Source: DASSWG01 sp041689995 (GTDB taxonomy: Bacteria; Bacteroidota; Bacteroidia; Flavobacteriales; Flavobacteriaceae). Taken from it: DNA of 18,229 nt. Numbering within the stretch: position 1 is the first letter of the stretch; each line of letters starts with the position of its first letter. The DNA lies in NCBI GenBank assembly GCA_041689995.1, contig JBDNFD010000105.1:1-18229 (forward strand). Direction: 5' to 3'. The notes beneath the pieces are model-generated. The model had not been told where the DNA came from. It saw only the letters and a list, made by a program, of their open reading frames with translations, and made no database searches. Position numbers and translations under genes: made by a program. Shown here in pieces: positions 7,127 to 14,288 of this stretch.

Positions 7127-8233
7127 CTAACTGTTCTTTTCCATTTTTCGTGCCTCGATAAGATCCTGCGCAACTTTTAACGCAGCATCGTTTGTGGTCA
7201 TATGGTGTTTGTCGGCAGCATGAAAGATTTCCAAGGTCGTGTTATAAATATTTTCCGTTCTGCGGTAAATTTCTTTTTTATCGTAGCCGGCTATTTCTGC
7301 ATATACATTAATTATTCCTCCCGCATTGATCAGAAAATCGGGGGCGTAAGCTATTCCTTTCTGCTGTAAGAGTTTTCCGTGTACAACTTCATTTGCCAGT
7401 TGATTGTTCGCCGCCCCGGCAATAATTTTTGCATTTAATTCTTCTATGGTGCGATCGTTCACCGTAGCTCCCATGGCACAAGGTGCATAAATATCCACAT
7501 CGGCGGCGTAAAGATTTTTACCTTCAAAAATAATAGCGCCATACTGATCGCGGACTTGTTCCATGCGTTCGCGGTTGATATCCGTGATATAAACTGTGCC
7601 ACCTTCTTCCCGAATATGCTTCACCAATTCCGAACCAACATGGCCAATTCCCTGCACCAACACTTTTTTTCCGGCTAGGTTATCGGCATTGAATTTATAT
7701 TTCACGGCGGCCTTCATTCCCATAAAAACCCCGTAAGCCGTGACGGGCGATGGATTTCCGAAACCTCCCAAACTTTCGGAAACACCGGTTACATAAGGAG
7801 TTACTTCTCGAACGGTGTCCATATCGGCGGTTTCCATTCCAATATCTTCGGCGGTGATGTATTTTCCGCTCAAGGAATTGACGAATTCGCCAAACTTCCT
7901 CATCAGTTCTGGTGTTTTTTGGGTTTTGGCATCTCCTATTATAACCGCTTTTCCCCCACCCAGGTTTAATCCGGTAACAGCACTTTTGAAGGTCATCCCT
8001 CTTGAAAGCCGCAATACATCGTTCAAAGCTTCCCATTCACTGGTGTAATTCCACATTCTGGTGCCACCAAGCGCAGGGCCCAAAGTTGTGTCGTGAATTC
8101 CGATTATTGCTTTTAATCCAGTACCTTTGTCATGGCAAAAGACGACCTGTTCGTGATTGTCATAGGAAATCTGCCCGAAAACTGGAGGCATTTTTTTTGT
8201 TAATTCGTTCGTATTAAGTATTTCAGCGTCCAT
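7127..8233 (-). CDS. Leucine-type amino-acid dehydrogenase (Glu/Leu/Phe/Val dehydrogenase family)
   Basis: From the ATG at 8231-8233 the product is 368 residues, the usual size of leucine dehydrogenases. The family catalyses NAD-dependent oxidative deamination of branched-chain amino acids to 2-oxo acids and ammonia in the cytosol. The N-terminal substrate domain carries GPALGGTRMW (52-61) and TGLNLGGGKAVIIGD with the catalytic lysine K95. The NAD domain has the GIGHVGSELV dinucleotide motif, then ITDINRER and FLINAGGIINVYAE. An upstream in-frame ATG at 8293 would add 20 residues that do not look like the family and would lie upstream of the -7 box at 8281-8288, so the internal start is chosen. 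It is transcribed alone, divergent from the ABC transporter. Leu versus Val/Phe specificity is inferred. Confidence 0.92.
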   Translation of the reverse strand: MDAEILNTNELTKKMPPVFGQISYDNHEQVVFCHDKGTGLKAIIGIHDTTLGPALGGTRMWNYTSEWEALNDVLRLSRGMTFKSAVTGLNLGGGKAVIIGDAKTQKTPELMRKFGEFVNSLSGKYITAEDIGMETADMDTVREVTPYVTGVSESLGGFGNPSPVTAYGVFMGMKAAVKYKFNADNLAGKKVLVQGIGHVGSELVKHIREEGGTVYITDINRERMEQVRDQYGAIIFEGKNLYAADVDIYAPCAMGATVNDRTIEELNAKIIAGAANNQLANEVVHGKLLQQKGIAYAPDFLINAGGIINVYAEIAGYDKKEIYRRTENIYNTTLEIFHAADKHHMTTNDAALKVAQDLIEARKMEKNS

Positions 8234-8280
8234 AAGCTGTCTATTAATTTGATTTTTATTTAATTTGGTATTGATTCCAA

Positions 8281-8288
8281 CAAAAATA
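8281..8288 (-). promoter_or_regulatory. -7 promoter box for leucine dehydrogenase
   Basis: On the minus strand this reads TATTTTTG, matching TAnnTTTG, with a predicted leader of about 40 nt to the ATG at 8233. The -33 match is poor. It helps settle the start codon, since the alternative upstream ATG at 8293 would not be transcribed from here. Confidence 0.4.
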
Positions 8289-8452
8289 ATCAATATTTCA
8301 AGTTTTAGGGTTTTTTTTGGACGGAAAAATGCGGAATGTAATAAAATGGGGATTTTTACATGGAATTATTCAGTTAGCAAAATTGAACCATACAAAAAAA
8401 ATGATCGATTTTTTTCCTAATTTCCGTTCCCTAAAATAATATAAATTCACGA

Positions 8453-10207
8453 ATGAAAGAACTGAAACATCTCAACAAGTATTTCGCCAAATACAAAGGT
8501 CGCTTGTTTCTTGGGTTGATTATCACCATTGCCGCCAGAATTTTTATGTTGTTCACGCCAAAATTGATCGGGGATTCCACCACGGTCATCGAACAATATA
8601 TTAATGGCGAAATCACCGATATTAATGTGGTGAAATCCCAATTATTGATAAATATCGGACTTTTAATAGGGGCAACGCTTGTGGCTGCTTTATTGACTTT
8701 TTTGATGCGGCAGACGTTTATTGTGGTTTCCCGACATATTGAATATGATCTTAAAAATGAAATTTATCGCCAATATCAGAACCTTTCCCTAAATTTTTAT
8801 AAGAAAAACAGAACAGGTGACTTAATGAACCGCATTAGCGAAGATGTTTCAAAAGTCAGGATGTACGTGGGGCCGGCGTTGATGTATACGGTAACCACAT
8901 TGACTTTGTTCTTTGCGGTCATTACTTTTATGTTGGGGACCGCTCCTTTACTGACACTTTATACCGTTGCGCCGCTTCCTTTTTTGTCGTTTGCCATCTA
9001 TAAATTGAGTGTTGCAATCAATCATCGGAGCACCATTGTGCAACAATATCTTTCCAAATTGAACACGTTCACACAGGAAAGTTTTAGCGGAATTTCAGTC
9101 ATTAAATCCTATGGATTGGAGACGCAAATGAACCATGAATTTGTGGGCCTTTCCAATACCAGCAAAGCGAAAAATATTGATTTGGTGAAAGTACAGGCTT
9201 TCTTTTTTCCGTTAATGGTTTTACTGATCGGATTGAGCAATATTTTGGTGATTTACATTGGTGGTCGGCAATACATTAGCGGGCAGATTGATATGGGGAC
9301 CATTGTCGAATTTTTATTGTACGTAAATATGTTAACTTGGCCAGTGGCCACGGTCGGTTGGGTCACTTCTATGGTTCAGCAAGCGGCGGCTTCTCAAAGA
9401 CGGATCAATGAGTTTCTAAAGGAAGAACCAGAAATTAAAAACCTCAGTGATTTGCCCGTGGATATTAAAGGGAAAATCGAGTTCAGAAATGTTACCTTCA
9501 CTTATGACGACACCAATATTACCGCGCTAAAAAATATCTCTTTCCAAATTAAAAGCGGTGAAACCTTGGCCATTCTTGGTAAAACCGGTTCTGGAAAATC
9601 CACGATTTTGGAACTGATAGGCCGTTTATACGATATTAATGAAGGCGAATTGCTTTTAGATGGAAAACCAATTGATCAAATTAACTTAAAAGCACTTCGA
9701 AATTCCATCGGTTATGTGCCGCAAGATGCATTTTTGTTCAGTGATTCTATTCGGAACAACATCAAGTTCGGAAAAGAAAATGCATCGGATGCCGAGGTTT
9801 TTGAAGCCGCAAAAAATGCCGCAGTTCATAAAAACATTGTTGGTTTCAGCAAAGGTTATGATACCGTTTTGGGCGAAAGAGGAATTACACTTTCCGGAGG
9901 CCAAAAACAACGGGTTTCCATCGCACGCGCCATCATTCAAGATCCGAAAATTTTGTTGTTCGACGATTGCCTTTCCGCAGTGGACACGGGGACAGAAGAG
10001 GAAATTTTGAATAATTTACACAAAATTTCTAAAAACAAAACGACAATAATTGTCAGCCACCGCGTTTCTTCGGCCAAAAATGCGAATAAAATAATTGTGT
10101 TGAAAGACGGGCAAATTCATCAGCAAGGCACTCATAATGAACTTGTGAACAAAGAAGGCTATTACAAGGAGCTATATTTTAAACAACTTAGCGAGAAAGA
10201 AAATTGA
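8453..10207 (+). CDS. ABC exporter half-transporter (permease fused to ATPase)
   Basis: This 584-residue protein has an N-terminal six-helix exporter membrane domain (about 1-310) and a C-terminal nucleotide-binding domain (about 340-575), the type IV exporter architecture of MsbA/MdlAB/BmrCD. The ATPase motifs are Walker A GKTGSGKST (around 374-382), Q-loop VPQDAFLFSD, signature LSGGQKQR (about 479-486), Walker B ILLFDD (about 501-506) and H-loop VSHR. The residue after the Walker B aspartate, normally the catalytic glutamate, is aspartate (FDDCLSAVD). That is typical of the degenerate-site partner in heterodimeric exporters of the MdlA/LmrC kind, yet no partner half lies beside it. The substrate is unknown; lipid or drug export is possible. 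It is divergent from leucine dehydrogenase. Confidence 0.94.
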   Translation: MKELKHLNKYFAKYKGRLFLGLIITIAARIFMLFTPKLIGDSTTVIEQYINGEITDINVVKSQLLINIGLLIGATLVAALLTFLMRQTFIVVSRHIEYDLKNEIYRQYQNLSLNFYKKNRTGDLMNRISEDVSKVRMYVGPALMYTVTTLTLFFAVITFMLGTAPLLTLYTVAPLPFLSFAIYKLSVAINHRSTIVQQYLSKLNTFTQESFSGISVIKSYGLETQMNHEFVGLSNTSKAKNIDLVKVQAFFFPLMVLLIGLSNILVIYIGGRQYISGQIDMGTIVEFLLYVNMLTWPVATVGWVTSMVQQAAASQRRINEFLKEEPEIKNLSDLPVDIKGKIEFRNVTFTYDDTNITALKNISFQIKSGETLAILGKTGSGKSTILELIGRLYDINEGELLLDGKPIDQINLKALRNSIGYVPQDAFLFSDSIRNNIKFGKENASDAEVFEAAKNAAVHKNIVGFSKGYDTVLGERGITLSGGQKQRVSIARAIIQDPKILLFDDCLSAVDTGTEEEILNNLHKISKNKTTIIVSHRVSSAKNANKIIVLKDGQIHQQGTHNELVNKEGYYKELYFKQLSEKEN

Positions 10208-10213
10208 TTTTTT

Positions 10214-10245
10214 TTTGGCAGCTATGATTTTTTTTATGATTTTTG
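10214..10245 (+). promoter_or_regulatory. Possible promoter for the PUR-domain gene
   Basis: TTTG (10214-10217), 20 bp, then GATTTTTG (10238-10245), a one-base variant of TAnnTTTG. Transcription would start near 10252 with a leader of about 28 nt. Confidence 0.35.
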
Positions 10246-10279
10246 ACCGTAACTAAAAAACAAATTTAATATTTTGAAT

Positions 10280-10666
10280 ATGGGCGATAACGGAATGATG
10301 CAGGAAGAAATTTTTTCCAAAGTACTGCGAGCTGGAAGAAGAACTTATTTTTTCGATGTGCGGGCTACGAAAGCAGATGATTATTATCTGACAATTACCG
10401 AAAGCAAAAAGTTCACCAATGACGACGGATCTTTTCACTACAAAAAACATAAAATCTATTTGTACAAAGAAGATTTTAAAGGATTTAAGGAAAATCTGGA
10501 AGAAATGATCGCCTATATTTTGAACGAAAAAGGGCAAGAAGTCATCAGTGACCGCCACCAAAAAGATTTCAAGAAAGAATACGATCAAGATTCGAAAGAA
10601 CAGCAGCCAGTCGATGCAGAGAAAAGCACCGAAAAATATACGGATATAAGTTTCGACGATATCTGA
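10280..10666 (+). CDS. DUF3276 / PUR-domain nucleic-acid-binding protein
   Basis: From the ATG at 10280-10282 the product is 128 residues. An in-frame TTG two codons earlier is less likely. Residues about 7-90 form one PUR repeat of the DUF3276 family, the Bacteroidota single-stranded DNA/RNA-binding PUR-alpha-like protein. The visible pattern is EIFSKVLRAGRRTYFFDVR, then DYYLTITESKKF, a basic FHYKKHKIYLYKEDF strand and an amphipathic helix. The last 40 residues are a charged, probably disordered tail rich in Glu, Asp, Lys and Gln. It lies 72 bp after the ABC transporter with its own candidate promoter. The physiological target is not known. Confidence 0.9.
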   Translation: MGDNGMMQEEIFSKVLRAGRRTYFFDVRATKADDYYLTITESKKFTNDDGSFHYKKHKIYLYKEDFKGFKENLEEMIAYILNEKGQEVISDRHQKDFKKEYDQDSKEQQPVDAEKSTEKYTDISFDDI

Positions 10667-10692
10667 TGCAATTCAAAATTCAGGACTAACGG

Positions 10693-10720
10693 CCTACAGC
10701 CTACAGCTTACAGCCTATAG
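10693..10720. repeat. Heptanucleotide array, 4 copies of CNTAYAG
   Basis: The units are CCTACAG, CCTACAG, CTTACAG and CCTATAG, all fitting CNTAYAG. They lie between the PUR gene and the 3' end of the tRNA-binding-domain gene. AATTCAG (10677-10683) and CTGAATT (10725-10731) flank the array as inverted repeats, so it would form the loop of a hairpin. The same unit family recurs as 14 copies at 11149-11246. Confidence 0.85.
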
Positions 10721-10734
10721 CATTCTGAATTCAC

Positions 10735-11067
10735 TCACCCCACCCGCAAGCCGTTTTTTACTTTCGATTCCGGCTGTATTAAGGTGACGATTTTACCATC
10801 AACTGCTCCCAAAACCAAACATTCGCTCATAATATGGGCGATTTGTTTTTTGGGGAAATTGACCACCGCAATCACTTGTCGGCCCAACAAATCTTCTTCT
10901 TTATAAAGTTCGGTGATTTGTGCCGAAGTTTTTCTGATGCCAATTTCCGGACCAAAATCTATTTTTAAAATGAAAGCCGGTTTTTTAGCTTCGGGAAAAT
11001 CAGCTATCTCAATTATTGTTCCCACCCGCATTTCCACTTTTTCAAAGTCTTTCCGAGTTATTTCCAT
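10735..11067 (-). CDS. tRNA-binding domain protein (CsaA-like)
   Basis: The 110-residue product is a single OB-fold tRNA-binding domain of the EMAP II/Arc1p/CsaA type, at the normal length for CsaA. Motifs are VEMRVGTIIEIADFPEAKKPAFILKI near the start, IGIRKTSAQI, GRQVIAVVNFPKKQI, and the C-terminal SECLVLGA block followed by LIQPESKVKNGLRVG. CsaA-type proteins have been described as export chaperones and as tRNA binders; which applies here is not visible. The ATG at 11065-11067 is only 6 bp from a heptamer array, so repeat DNA forms the leader. The gene lies between heptamer arrays on both sides. Confidence 0.92.
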   Translation of the reverse strand: MEITRKDFEKVEMRVGTIIEIADFPEAKKPAFILKIDFGPEIGIRKTSAQITELYKEEDLLGRQVIAVVNFPKKQIAHIMSECLVLGAVDGKIVTLIQPESKVKNGLRVG

Positions 11068-11073
11068 TTTAGT

Positions 11074-11122
11074 ATTGATTATTGATTATTGAATATTGAT
11101 TATTGAATATTGATTATTGAAT
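11074..11122. repeat. Heptanucleotide array, 7 copies of ATTGAWT
   Basis: Seven contiguous 7-bp units, ATTGATT or ATTGAAT, plus a partial eighth. After the first unit the two variants alternate strictly, so the practical unit is 14 bp. The array begins 6 bp upstream of the tRNA-binding-domain start codon and must form part of its leader or promoter. Confidence 0.93.
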
Positions 11123-11148
11123 ATTGGGTTAATTATTATCGCTCATCG

Positions 11149-11246
11149 CTTACAGCTTACAGCTTACAGCTTACAGCTTACAGCATACAGCATACAGCAT
11201 ACAGCCTACAGCTTATAGCCTACAGCTTATAGCATACAGCTTACAG
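11149..11246. repeat. Heptanucleotide array, 14 copies of CNTAYAG
   Basis: Fourteen contiguous 7-bp units: five CTTACAG, three CATACAG, then CCTACAG, CTTATAG, CCTACAG, CTTATAG, CATACAG, CTTACAG. All fit CNTAYAG. The array lies between divergent genes and ends about 40 bp before the -7 box of the thioredoxin-like gene. The variant order shows block duplication (two CCTACAG-CTTATAG pairs). Confidence 0.96.
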
Positions 11247-11284
11247 CTTTTCCTACAAAAATAATTAATTCAAGTTTGTTTGAT

Positions 11285-11292
11285 TAAATTTG
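11285..11292 (+). promoter_or_regulatory. -7 promoter box for the thioredoxin-like gene
   Basis: TAAATTTG matches TAnnTTTG exactly and would give a leader of about 20 nt before the ATG at 11319. No exact -33 TTTG lies at the right spacing. Confidence 0.42.
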
Positions 11293-11318
11293 TATCGTCT
11301 CTTTTTTAATAAAACAAT

Positions 11319-11876
11319 ATGCCACCCATTACTTCAAATATGCTTCCACTCGGAACCAAAGCACCCGATTTTCGCTTGGTCGATGCCGTTACCACCGATC
11401 TTTGTACGTTAAAAGATGTTCGGGGGGAAAAGGGCACTGTGGTGATGTTCCTTTGTAATCATTGTCCGTTTGTGAAACATGTGAACGAAGAAATCGTGCG
11501 GACCGCTAATGATTATCGTGTCTCTGGAATTGGGTTTGTAGCCATCTCCAGTAATGATGTGGAAAATTATCCCCAAGATCATCCCGATCTGATGTGGCAA
11601 ACCGCCTGGAACGAAAATTATCCATTTCCTTATTTGTACGACGAAACCCAAGAAGTTGCCAAAGCCTATCAAGCCGCTTGCACTCCAGATTTTTATGTGT
11701 TCGATGTTGAATTGAAACTGGTTTATCGGGGTCAGCTCGACAATTCACGGCCGGGAAATGGAATTCCCGTAAACGGAAGGGATCTTCGCGAATCCTTGGA
11801 CAGTATTTTAAATAACAATCCACAGCGAAAAGACCAAAAGCCCAGTGTTGGTTGTGGGATAAAGTGGCGTTCGTGA
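11319..11876 (+). CDS. Thioredoxin-family (AhpC/TSA-like) redox protein
   Basis: The 185-residue cytosolic protein has the thioredoxin fold of the AhpC/TSA-like group. APDFRLVD (15-22) is the usual peroxiredoxin-type first strand. C46-N-H-C49 in MFLCNHCPFVKH is a redox CxxC at the active-site position. ACTPDFYVFD (120-129) supplies the cis-Pro segment with an extra Cys at 121. The C-terminus ends in SVGCGIKW with a further Cys at 179, a family feature. It probably reduces disulfides or peroxides; the partner is unknown. No signal peptide is seen. It is divergent from the tRNA-binding-domain gene across the heptamer arrays. Confidence 0.9.
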   Translation: MPPITSNMLPLGTKAPDFRLVDAVTTDLCTLKDVRGEKGTVVMFLCNHCPFVKHVNEEIVRTANDYRVSGIGFVAISSNDVENYPQDHPDLMWQTAWNENYPFPYLYDETQEVAKAYQAACTPDFYVFDVELKLVYRGQLDNSRPGNGIPVNGRDLRESLDSILNNNPQRKDQKPSVGCGIKWRS

Positions 11877-12542
11877 GGTTTGGGAAAGAGTGAAAGAGTG
11901 AAAGAGTAAAAAGAGTTAAAAAGTGAATTCTTGGCGAGACTGTGGTTCTTGGAGAATAATCGCATATTCAAATCTCGAAAAGCTTCTATTTAAAATCTTT
12001 TCTTTCTTATCAAATTTCTGCTTTAAAACTTTCTGCGCTTTTTGGGCAAACCTAATTATTTTTAAGAAATAGGCTGATTTTTTGATATTAATATGGTCGT
12101 TATTGTTCTGTAAATGTTAGGTAACATTGTTGTAGTACAACTATTATTGTAAAAAAATAACAATGACTTATTAACACGACTTCAACATGATATAAAGGCT
12201 ATGTTATTGTTGTTCAGCACTTAAATGGCATGAACTTCTTGACCGAGAAAACATCTCTTAAAAGTTTCCCATTTTTTGACAGACATTTTTTTATATTTTT
12301 ATGAATCTCTGATGATCTATTTTGTAGGCAGAAGATTCAGGGTTTTAATGGATGAAAATTAGTGTTTATTTAGCTAATTTTCTGAATTTTAAAAATCACA
12401 TTCCCTACTTTTTTTGTTTCCTTTTTCTATATTAGCCAAATGTTGTTAAATATTCCCTAAACCCTTGCAATTTCATGTTGTTTTTTAATTCGAGAGATGC
12501 AATTCAAATATCAATTCAACTAATAAATTATAATTATAAAAA
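11877..12542. other. 666-bp AT-rich stretch without a gene, upstream of the RM island
   Basis: No convincing reading frame is seen on either strand. Close to the thioredoxin-like gene are three copies of the 8-bp unit AAAGAGTR (11885-11908) with decayed continuations. Around 12129-12141 is the near-palindrome GTTGTAGTACAAC, followed by ATTGT/ACAAT arms (12146-12150, 12160-12164). TATTGTTGT-like words recur between 12120 and 12220. A clear TTTG/TAnnTTTG promoter for hsdM was not found. The stretch marks the change from core genes to the defence island and may hold hsdM control sites. Confidence 0.6.
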
Positions 12543-14108
12543 GTGGCCAAAAACTCCCTTTCCAAGAAATCAAAATCAATAGAAGAAACCCTTTGGGAAT
12601 CTGCCAATAAACTTAGAGGTTCGGTAGAATCTGCCGAGTATAAGCACGTGGTGCTTGGACTTATTTTCCTAAAGTTTGCCAGTGATAAGTTTGAATCTCG
12701 ACGTGCAGCACTTATCGCAGACGGAAAAGAAAAGTATGTGGAGAGGAAAGAATTCTACAACCAGAGCAATGTGTTTTATCTGGCGGAGACTTCACGATGG
12801 ACTTATATCATTAAAAACGCAAAACAGGATGATATCGCGCTTAAAATAGATACCGCACTTCATCAAATAGAAAAAAACAATCCAAGCCTTAAAGGCGCTT
12901 TGCCCGATAACTATTTAAGTCGTCTGCAATTGGACAAAAGCAAACTCGCTTCTTTGCTGGACACTATCAATAAAATAGATACCCAAGCAGATAAGGCGCA
13001 GGATATTGTTGGTCGTGTATATGAATACTTTCTCTCGAAGTTTGCACTTGCTGAAGGAAAGGGAAAGGGCGAGTTCTACACCCCAAAAAGCATTGTAAAC
13101 CTTATTGCGGAAATGATAGAGCCCTACAAAGGGATTATCTATGACCCGGCCTGTGGTAGTGGCGGTATGTTTGTGCAGTCTATCAAGTTTATAGAGAGCC
13201 ATCACGGGAACAAACAGGAAGTGAGTATCTATGGGCAGGAATATACCAATACCACCTATAAGTTGGCAAAGATGAATCTTGCTATTCGTGGCATTGCCGC
13301 CAATCTGGGCGATAGGGCCGCAGATACTTTTGGGCAGGACCAACACCCCGATTTAAAAGCCGATTACATAATGGCAAACCCACCTTTTAACCAAAAGGAT
13401 TGGCGGGCTGAAACTGAATTGGTGGACGACCCACGATGGATGGGTTACGAAGTGCCCCCAAAAAGTAATGCCAATTACGGGTGGATATTGAATATGGTAA
13501 GCAAGCTTTCCGGCAATGGTGTGGCAGGATTTATCTTGGCCAATGGCGCGTTGAGCGGCTGAGGCGAGGAATATAAAATACGGCGGAAGTTGATAGAGAA
13601 CAATTTGGTGGAAACGATTGTTATTTTGCCACAGAATATGTTTTATACTACCAATATCAGTGTCACGATTTGGATATTGAACAAGAACAAGCGACCGCGC
13701 ACCAAGAGTATTGGCGATGAACAGCGAATTTACAGAGAACGGGAAAATGAGGTTTTGTTTATGGATTTGTGGCAAATAGGAATTCCCTTTGAGAAAAAGT
13801 TTATACAGTTTAGTGAGCAACAGATAAAGGACGTGGCCAAAACCTACCATAAATACGAAACGGATTATATAGATGTGCCGGAATACTGCTATAGTGCCAC
13901 TACGGAAGATATAGCAAAAAAGGATTTCTCCTTGGTGCCAAGTAAGTATATTGAGTTTATAAACCGAGACGAGAATATTGATTTTGACACCAAAATGTGA
14001 AGTTTACAAAGTGAAATCACGGATTTACTTAAGGTTGAAGCAGAATCTAAAAAGGAATTGTTAGGAGTGTTTAAAGAATTGGGGTATGAAATTGGTCTTG
14101 AACCTTGA
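12543..14108 (+). pseudogene. hsdM: Type I restriction-modification methyltransferase subunit HsdM, interrupted by two in-frame TGA codons
   Basis: Read as one frame this is 522 codons including the final stop, the normal length for HsdM, the N6-adenine methyltransferase subunit of type I RM complexes. The start is a GTG at 12543. The N-terminal HsdM_N helical domain occupies about 1-150 (SIEETLWESANKLRGSVE). SAM motif I is D201-PACGSG and the catalytic motif is N279-PPF. In-frame TGA codons interrupt the frame at 13560-13562 (codon 340, inside ALSG-stop-GEEYKIR) and at 13998-14000 (after DFDTKM). Clean HsdM sequence continues after both, ending FKELGYEIGLEP. No frameshift is needed. Either stop would remove the C-terminal region needed for HsdS binding. 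Neighbouring genes use TGA as a normal stop, so recoding is unlikely. Sequencing error is the other possibility. Confidence 0.88.
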
Positions 14109-14192
14109 TTTATAGGATTATGGGATTGCCTTGATTATTAATAAGGGAAAAAATCAGGTAATCAAGTTAATCTTGAAAATCAGGGTTCAGAC
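14096..14192. repeat. Palindromic unit A of the GxxExxY cassette
   Basis: An imperfect palindrome of about 97 bp. GAACCTTGATT (14100-14110) at the left pairs with AATCAGGGTTC (14178-14188) at the right, with further weaker pairing inward. The right end is GGTTCAGAC, shared with units B and C. The left arm supplies the last codons and stop of the interrupted hsdM (GLEP-stop). Confidence 0.8.
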
Positions 14193-14280
14193 AATAGGAT
14201 TATGGGATTACCATGATTATAAATATCACGGTGAAAAAAAATCAAGCAATCAAGACAATCCTGCAAATCAAGGTTCAGAC
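14193..14280. repeat. Palindromic unit B, directly abutting unit A
   Basis: An 88-bp copy in the same orientation as unit A but lacking the outermost left arm. It shares GGATTATGGGATT with A. Its right half (AATCAAGCAATCAAG, then AAATCAAGGTTCAGAC) is nearly identical to unit C. It ends 8 bp before the GxxExxY start codon. Confidence 0.85.
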
Positions 14281-14288
14281 AGTAGTTT

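Noticed and set aside
7695..8036. Arg-rich open frame on the minus strand within leucine dehydrogenase
   Set aside because: It is an out-of-frame shadow of the dehydrogenase; its high Arg content reflects codon structure.
8394..8415. A-run, TGATCGA, T-run as a terminator or operator between leucine dehydrogenase and the ABC transporter
   Set aside because: The symmetry is only in the homopolymer runs and the 6-bp ATCGAT core is offset from their centre. It is expected in AT-rich DNA, and no gene ends there.
12276..12297. Sigma-70-like TTGACA and TATATT pair upstream of hsdM
   Set aside because: The spacing is only 10 bp and Bacteroidota do not use that consensus.
13560..14000. TGA recoded as an amino acid, for example glycine, in this organism
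   Set aside because: Other clear genes in the window (ABC transporter, PUR-domain protein, thioredoxin-like protein) end at TGA at their normal family lengths, so TGA is a regular stop here.
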